Source of the DNA: Nocardia colli
Lineage (GTDB): Bacteria; Actinomycetota; Actinomycetes; Mycobacteriales; Mycobacteriaceae
Direction of reading: 5' to 3'
Assembly (NCBI RefSeq): GCF_008704205.1
Contig: NZ_VXLC01000004.1
Location: 953,761-1,017,760, forward strand
DNA: 64,000 nt
Part shown: positions 59,602 through 64,000 of the stretch, piece by piece
Layout: each line of letters begins with the position of its first letter
Position numbering within the stretch: position 1 is the first letter of the stretch
Notes under the pieces: model-generated
Told to the model about the DNA's origin: nothing
Databases searched by the model: none
What the model saw: only the letters and a program-made list of their open reading frames with translations
Translations under genes and position numbers: made by a program

Positions 59602-61245
59602 TCAGGTCGCGGATGCCTGCGCGGTGAGTGCGGCGCGCAGGGAGCGGCGGCTGATCTTGCCGACGCTGGTTTCCGGGAAGCTGTCGACGACCTCGAGCAG
59701 GTCGGGGATCTTCCAGGTCGCCACGCCGCGTTCGCGGACGAACTGGCGGATCTGGCCGAGTGCCGGCGGGGTGGCCGGGTCGGCGGCCAGCACGAATACG
59801 CAGCTGCGCTCGCCGAGCCGCTCGTCCGGCACCGAGACGACGATCGCGTCGCGAATCAGCGGGTGGTCCAGCAGGTGCGCTTCGATCTCCTCGGCGGAGA
59901 TCTTCTCGCCGCCGCGGTTGACCCGGTCGCCGAGCCTGCCCTTGACCACCAGGTTGCCGTCCGGGCGCAGGTTCACCACATCGCCGGTGCGGTACCAGCC
60001 GTCCGCGGTGAACGAGGACGCGTTGGCCTCGGGGTTGCGGTAGTACCCGCGAATTGTGTACGGCCCCTTGGTGATCAGCAGGCCGTCGGTGCCGGGCGGG
60101 ACGTGGTTGCCCTGCTCGTCGACCACCGCGACCTGATCGTGCGGGGACATCGGGCGACCCTGGGTGGCCAGCACCACCTCTTCCGGATCGTCGAGCCGGG
60201 TGTAGCAGACCAAGCCCTCGGCCATGCCGAACACCTGCTGCAACGTCGCGCCGAGCGCGGGACGGATGCGGCGGGCCAGCTCGTCCGGGCAGCGGGCGCC
60301 GCCGACGAGCAGCACCTTCAGGCTCGAAATGTCGTACTTGGTACTTGCTTCCGCGCGTTCGACCCACAGCCGGGCCAGCGGCGGGACCAGTCCGGTGATG
60401 GTGACGCCGAACCGTTCGATCGCGCCGAACGCGGTGGTGGGGGAGGGGTCGATGGCCATCGCCACCGTGCCGCCGGCGACCAGCGCGCCCAGAATGCCCG
60501 GCGAGCTCATCGGGAAGTTGTGTGCGACCGGCAAAGCCGCGAGGTAGACGCTGGTGCTGTCGAGTTCGCACAGCTCGGCGCTGCGGCGCACGCTGTAGAG
60601 GTAGTCGTCGTGGGTGCGCGGGATCAGCTTCGGCGTCCCGGTGCTGCCGCCGGACAGTTGCAGGAACGCGACGTCGGCGGCGTCCACCTGCGGCAGCTCG
60701 CGTGGTTCGGCGCGCAGGTCGTCGAGGGCGTGCGTGCCGCCGGGCAGCGCGGCGCCCTGCCGGTCCGGGACGATTATCAGGTGCCGCAGCGCGGCGGAGT
60801 TGTCCCGCAGGATCGCGGAAAGGGTTGCGTGGTTGAACTTCTGGTGGTGATGGCAGGTGACGATCGCCACCGCGCCGCTGGCCTGCGCGATCGGGATCAG
60901 CTCGGACTGGCGGTGCGCGGGCAGGCAGAAGACCGGCAGCGCGCCCGCGTAGAAGAGCCCGAAGATCACCTCGACGAACTCGGCGATGTTGGGCAGCTGG
61001 ACCAGCACTCGATCGCCCGGCTGCACGCCGAGGTTCAGGAACCCGGCCGCGAGTGAACTGGCGCGCGTCTCCAGTTGCGCGTAGGTCCACCGATTCCGGT
61101 CGTCTAACACGGCAATCGCGTCCGGCGTCGCCGCCGCGCGGGCGCTGAGCATGCCGGGGAAGGTCTCGCCGGTCCAGTACCCCAATGCGCGATACTGCTC
61201 GACTTCCGTTGCGGGCCAAGGGGTTAGGTCGGATTGAGACGGCAC
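59602..61245 (-). CDS. dhbE: Aryl-acid AMP ligase (2,3-dihydroxybenzoate-type, DhbE/EntE-like)
   Basis: The 547-residue enzyme is a stand-alone adenylating domain with LQLSGGSTGTPKLIPR (P-loop), the aryl-acid hallmark AHNFPMSSPG, QVFGMAEGLVCYTRL, and the catalytic Lys in SVGKISRRSL. It activates an aryl acid as the adenylate and loads it onto the carrier protein at 62.8 kb. My pocket reading is N-F-S-G-L-G-V-V-C-K, against N-Y-S-A-Q-G-V-V-N-K for well-studied DHB enzymes, so the selectivity may be altered. GTG 61245 has AAGGAG seven bases upstream. It diverges from dhbA over a shared iron-box region. Confidence 0.9.
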   Translation of the reverse strand: MPSQSDLTPWPATEVEQYRALGYWTGETFPGMLSARAAATPDAIAVLDDRNRWTYAQLETRASSLAAGFLNLGVQPGDRVLVQLPNIAEFVEVIFGLFYAGALPVFCLPAHRQSELIPIAQASGAVAIVTCHHHQKFNHATLSAILRDNSAALRHLIIVPDRQGAALPGGTHALDDLRAEPRELPQVDAADVAFLQLSGGSTGTPKLIPRTHDDYLYSVRRSAELCELDSTSVYLAALPVAHNFPMSSPGILGALVAGGTVAMAIDPSPTTAFGAIERFGVTITGLVPPLARLWVERAEASTKYDISSLKVLLVGGARCPDELARRIRPALGATLQQVFGMAEGLVCYTRLDDPEEVVLATQGRPMSPHDQVAVVDEQGNHVPPGTDGLLITKGPYTIRGYYRNPEANASSFTADGWYRTGDVVNLRPDGNLVVKGRLGDRVNRGGEKISAEEIEAHLLDHPLIRDAIVVSVPDERLGERSCVFVLAADPATPPALGQIRQFVRERGVATWKIPDLLEVVDSFPETSVGKISRRSLRAALTAQASAT

Positions 61246-61293
61246 TGGCGAACTCCTTCAGCCGAAACGTCGTTGATTTACTTCTATCGAGAA

Positions 61294-61312
61294 TTAAGGT
61301 TAGGCTAAGCAC
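61294..61312 (+). promoter_or_regulatory. Iron box in the dhbE/dhbA divergent promoter, abutting the dhbA ATG
   Basis: TTAAGGTTAGGCTAAGCAC contains the consensus core GGTTAGGCTAA and ends at the base before the dhbA ATG. It can control both directions. Its position implies that the dhbA transcript starts at or close to the ATG (leaderless), or that the box lies in the transcribed region. Confidence 0.75.
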
Positions 61313-62122
61313 ATGTCTCGGGAGAGTAAAGTCGAAGGTGGTGTGATCGTCACCGGTGCGGCCCGCGGTATCGGCCGCGCGGCGGCGCAGATGTTCGCGG
61401 CCAGATCGGCGGCGCCGGTGGTGCTGTGGGACCAGGATCCCGCGGTGCACGACGTGGCCACCGAGATCGGCTCGACCCGAGGCGAGAGCATCACCCACGC
61501 GCAACAGGTCGATGTGACCGATGCCGATTCGGTGGACAAGGCGTTCGCCGCGGCCGCCGAACGGGTCGGCCCGATCGCATCCGTCGTGCACGCGGCGGGC
61601 ATCCTGGAAACCGGTTCGGTGGCGGAATTGACTGCCGCGCAATGGGATCGGTGCTTGGCGGTGAACGCCACCGGGACCATGAACGTCACCCGGCGGGCCG
61701 CCGCCGTGCTCGCCGCGAACGGTGGCGGCTCGATCGTGGTCGTCACCTCGAACGCCGCGGGCACCCCGCGGGTCGGCATGGCCGCCTACGGCGCGTCCAA
61801 GGCCGCGGCCCGCGCGTTCGCGATGGCGCTCGGCCTGGAGGTGGCCGCGTCCGGCGTCCGGGTGAACATGGTGTCCCCGGGATCCACCGACACACCGATG
61901 TTGCGCGGCATGTGGGCCGAGGACGCGGCCGAATTGTCCGAGTCTGCCCGCGATCACGTGCTGGCCGGCGACCCCGCCAACTTCCGCCTCGGCATCCCGC
62001 TGCGCCGGGTGGCCCAGCCCGAAGACGTCGCCGAGAGCATCTACTTCCTGACTTCCCCGCGTGCCCGCCACATCACCATGCATGACCTGCGGGTCGATGG
62101 CGGCGCCACGTTCGACGCCTGA
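61313..62122 (+). CDS. dhbA: 2,3-dihydro-2,3-dihydroxybenzoate dehydrogenase (EntA/DhbA-like)
   Basis: The 269-residue short-chain dehydrogenase has the cofactor loop VTGAARGIGRA, HAAGI (NNAG-type motif), the Ser/Tyr/Lys active site (VVTSNAAG ... MAAYGASKAA) and MVSPGSTDTPML. It oxidises 2,3-dihydro-2,3-dihydroxybenzoate to 2,3-dihydroxybenzoate. Lack of a ribosome-binding site and the abutting iron box suggest a leaderless mRNA; a GTG at 61343 would truncate the nucleotide-binding strand. Confidence 0.9.
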   Translation: MSRESKVEGGVIVTGAARGIGRAAAQMFAARSAAPVVLWDQDPAVHDVATEIGSTRGESITHAQQVDVTDADSVDKAFAAAAERVGPIASVVHAAGILETGSVAELTAAQWDRCLAVNATGTMNVTRRAAAVLAANGGGSIVVVTSNAAGTPRVGMAAYGASKAAARAFAMALGLEVAASGVRVNMVSPGSTDTPMLRGMWAEDAAELSESARDHVLAGDPANFRLGIPLRRVAQPEDVAESIYFLTSPRARHITMHDLRVDGGATFDA

Positions 62123-62155
62123 CACTGTCCGACATCACTGAACAGGAGAAGACTG

Positions 62156-62803
62156 TTGGCTATCCCGCCGATAGCACCGTATTCGATACCGGGACGCGAC
62201 GACATCGTGGCGAACCAGGTGCCGTGGTCGCTGGATCCGTCGCGCTCGGCGCTGCTGATCCACGACATGCAGCGGTACTTCATCGACGCGTATCAGCTGG
62301 ACCAGGAACCGATCTCGTCGGTCATCGCGAACATCCGGCGGCTGCGTGAATGGTGCAACGCGGCCGGCGTTCCGGTGATCTACACGATGCAGCCCGGCGA
62401 TCAACATCCCTCGCGCCGCGGCATTCTCGCGGATTTCTGGGGTAGCGGGTTGACCACGGGTCCGTCCACCGACGTGGTCGCCGACCTGAAGCCCGGTCCG
62501 GCCGACATCCAGGTGACCAAGTGGCGCTACTCGGCGTTCCAGCGGACCGACCTGCGCGAATTGCTGAACCACTACAACCGCGACCAGCTCGTCGTCACTG
62601 GCGTGTACGCGCACATGGGCTGCATGCTCAGCGCCGCGGACGCGTTCATGAACGACATCAAGCCGTTCGTGGTGCTGGACGCGACCGCCGACTTCGGCCG
62701 GGACGAACACCTGATGGCCATGAACTACGTGGCCCGCCGCTGCGGCGCGGTGACGACGACCGACGCGCTGGAATTCGCGCTGCGGCAATCGAATGCGGCC
62801 TGA
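62156..62803 (+). CDS. Isochorismatase (EntB N-terminal-type, no carrier domain)
   Basis: The 215-residue enzyme matches the isochorismatase half of EntB/DhbB: Asp37 (LLIHDMQRYF), Lys122 (VTKWRYSAF) and GVYAHMGCMLSA with Gly155/Cys156. It cleaves isochorismate to pyruvate and 2,3-dihydro-2,3-dihydroxybenzoate. EntB and DhbB carry an aryl carrier domain at the C-terminus, but here it is a separate gene 31 bases downstream. The start is TTG 62156 with AGGAGAAG upstream. Isochorismate synthase is not in the window. Confidence 0.9.
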   Translation: MAIPPIAPYSIPGRDDIVANQVPWSLDPSRSALLIHDMQRYFIDAYQLDQEPISSVIANIRRLREWCNAAGVPVIYTMQPGDQHPSRRGILADFWGSGLTTGPSTDVVADLKPGPADIQVTKWRYSAFQRTDLRELLNHYNRDQLVVTGVYAHMGCMLSAADAFMNDIKPFVVLDATADFGRDEHLMAMNYVARRCGAVTTTDALEFALRQSNAA

Positions 62804-62834
62804 CGCGGCCTTGCTGACTGACACGGAGGAAAAC

Positions 62835-63089
62835 ATGAGCGAGCCGGTTACCCTCGGCCGCCAGGACGTGATCGCCGATATCGCGGCCGCGTTGGGTGTG
62901 ACACCGGACGAGGTGCCGGTAGACGCGGATCTCACTGATGCGGGCTTGGATTCGGTGCGACTGATGTCACTGGTGGAGAAGTGGCGCTCCGCCGGTGTGG
63001 ACGAGGCCGACTTCGCGACCCTGGCGGCCGAGCCGGTGCTGAGTGCCTGGCTCGAGGTCCTTGTGCCCACTGACCGGGTGGAGAGGTAA
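62835..63089 (+). CDS. Free-standing aryl carrier protein
   Basis: The 84-residue protein is a PCP/ArCP domain with the phosphopantetheine site Ser40 in DAGLDSVRLM and helix IV-like WRSAGVDEADFATLAAEP. It would hold the aryl acid loaded by the DhbE-like ligase for the first NRPS condensation domain. GGAGG stands five bases before ATG 62835; the 14-residue upstream extension is rejected. It is the third gene of the dhbA operon. Confidence 0.92.
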   Translation: MSEPVTLGRQDVIADIAAALGVTPDEVPVDADLTDAGLDSVRLMSLVEKWRSAGVDEADFATLAAEPVLSAWLEVLVPTDRVER

Positions 63090-63217
63090 CCACGACGACG
63101 CCTTGACCGCTCGATCGGGCGGCGAAATCGCGTAACCCGGTGCCTGCCTTGGCATCTGGGGTGATGAAGCACGCCTCCGGGCGGCGTCTCGGGGGTAGAA
63201 CGTACCTCTTGACAGGT

Positions 63218-63236
63218 TTAGGAGTGCCTATCCTAA
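63218..63236 (+). promoter_or_regulatory. Iron box in the promoter of the secreted glycine-rich protein
   Basis: TTAGGAGTGCCTATCCTAA is a near-palindrome with perfect TTAGG/CCTAA arms and the CCTA half of the core. A TTGACA at 63209-63214 directly precedes it, so binding here would block the promoter. The next start is 40 bases downstream. Confidence 0.8.
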
Positions 63237-63275
63237 GCTCACCGCATCCCGACCACACCTAAGAAGGATCTGAGA

Positions 63276-63992
63276 ATGTTGATGAGGAACTTTGCCGCGA
63301 CGGCCACGCTGCTGATCGCAGCGCTCGGCGTCTCGGCCGGCACCGTCAACGCGGCTCCGGCCGCGGACGCTGACGCGCCGATCAATTTCACCGCCGAGTC
63401 CACCGACTCCCAGGCGATCGTCTCCATCGACGCAGGCTCGATCGTCGTCGAGGGCGACGCGCTGAAGATCAAGGCGGCCAACGGAAATGTGGTGGCCGGC
63501 ACCCCGCTGAAGTTCCGGATCGACGAGTTCGAGTTCCCGATCGCGGCCGACGTCGCGGGCCGCACCGCGACCCTCACCCCGCAGCTCGACCTGGCCAAGG
63601 CCACCTACAAGCCGGTCGCCCTGCCGTTCGAGGACAAGGCGCCGTGGAAGTCCGAGTACGACCGTGAGCAGGCCGCTTGGTCGCGGATGACCGGCACGAT
63701 CAGCCTCGGCGCCTCCATCGCCACCCTGGTCGGCGGCCTCGGCGGCGCGGCTGTCGGCTGCGTCCTGGGCGGCGCGCTCGGCGGCGTGATCGTCGGCGGC
63801 ACCATCGTCGGCCTGTTCGGTCCGTTCGTCGGCGGCATCATCGCCGGCTGCCTCGGTGGCGCGGCCGCCATGGGCGCCCTCGGCACGGTCGCGGGCCAGA
63901 TCTTCATCACCGCGCCGGTCGCGATCGCCGCGGCGATCCAGTACTTCACCACGATCAACCAGCCGTTCACCCCCGCTCCCGCCCCCAAGTAA
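63276..63992 (+). CDS. Iron-regulated secreted/membrane glycine-zipper protein, unknown function
   Basis: The 238-residue protein has a signal peptide (ATATLLIAALGVSAGTVNAAP) and an exported beta-rich region of about 110 residues. Two glycine-zipper hydrophobic helices follow (SLGASIATLVGGLGGAAVG and GGVIVGGTIVGLFGPFVGGI), then a third hydrophobic stretch and a Pro-rich tail. Such zippers suit membrane insertion or oligomeric channels. The iron box and location next to the siderophore genes suggest a role in iron acquisition, perhaps at the outer mycolate layer; this is inference. AAGG precedes the ATG; a second ATG is two codons on. Confidence 0.75.
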   Translation: MLMRNFAATATLLIAALGVSAGTVNAAPAADADAPINFTAESTDSQAIVSIDAGSIVVEGDALKIKAANGNVVAGTPLKFRIDEFEFPIAADVAGRTATLTPQLDLAKATYKPVALPFEDKAPWKSEYDREQAAWSRMTGTISLGASIATLVGGLGGAAVGCVLGGALGGVIVGGTIVGLFGPFVGGIIAGCLGGAAAMGALGTVAGQIFITAPVAIAAAIQYFTTINQPFTPAPAPK

Positions 63993-64000
63993 TACCTTTC

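Noticed and set aside
1..64000. tRNA, rRNA and CRISPR loci
   Set aside because: No T-loop-like sequence in a cloverleaf context, no rRNA-like stretch and no regularly spaced repeats were seen on reading through.

Overview
The window is high-GC actinobacterial DNA, most likely from the genus Nocardia. The evidence is a cutinase-family secreted enzyme with a long insertion, DUF1206 and DUF574-type methyltransferase genes, a DHB-type catechol siderophore locus with IdeR/DmdR-type iron boxes, frequent GTG/TTG starts and many 4-base ATGA overlaps. The genus is inferred from gene content, not from a marker gene. No rRNA, tRNA or CRISPR array was seen.

Layout. 1-17.7 kb is mixed chromosomal DNA. 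It holds the N-terminus of a Ser/Thr protein kinase, a secreted GH31 glycosidase, a Tat-exported lactonase-like propeller, a cutinase with a large insertion, a nitrilase, a secreted metallophosphoesterase-propeller fusion, a Nudix hydrolase, DUF1206, an HxxxDG acyltransferase-like protein, an oxalate/formate-type MFS carrier with its tiny partner protein, a sphingomyelinase C, an SRPBCC protein and a cysteine hydrolase. 18.5-22.4 kb is a compact plus-strand set that looks biosynthetic: a PrnB/heme-oxygenase-like protein, an asparagine-oxygenase-like Fe(II)/2-oxoglutarate enzyme, an O-methyltransferase and a small unknown.

22.4-32.4 kb is a minus-strand operon for trans-4-hydroxy-L-proline catabolism. 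Its order is pyrroline-4-hydroxy-2-carboxylate deaminase, 2-oxoglutarate semialdehyde dehydrogenase, three D-hydroxyproline dehydrogenase subunits and hydroxyproline 2-epimerase, then a solitary TnpB element in the opposite direction, then an amino-acid permease and a GntR/FCD regulator. Together these enzymes would take hydroxyproline to 2-oxoglutarate.

32.6-46.2 kb holds a TAP-like lipoprotein hydrolase divergent from an OmpR-type two-component system, a DUF574-type methyltransferase, a MetE-like barrel protein, a tandem pair of secreted alpha/beta hydrolases with a conserved leader, a subtilisin-like protease with a small partner gene, a secreted unknown, 6-phosphogluconate dehydrogenase and a purine nucleoside permease-type lipoprotein.

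46.2-64 kb is an iron-regulated siderophore locus. It has aryl-acid synthesis and activation (DhbA-like, isochorismatase, free-standing aryl carrier protein, DhbE-like ligase), a dimodular NRPS with thioesterase, a FepB/D/G/C-type ABC importer, an MFS exporter and a siderophore-interacting reductase. Four iron boxes precede its transcription units and a secreted glycine-rich protein. No isochorismate synthase or MbtH gene is present in the window. The predicted binding pockets of the adenylation domains do not match the common bacillibactin or enterobactin patterns, so the product may be a less common catechol peptide.
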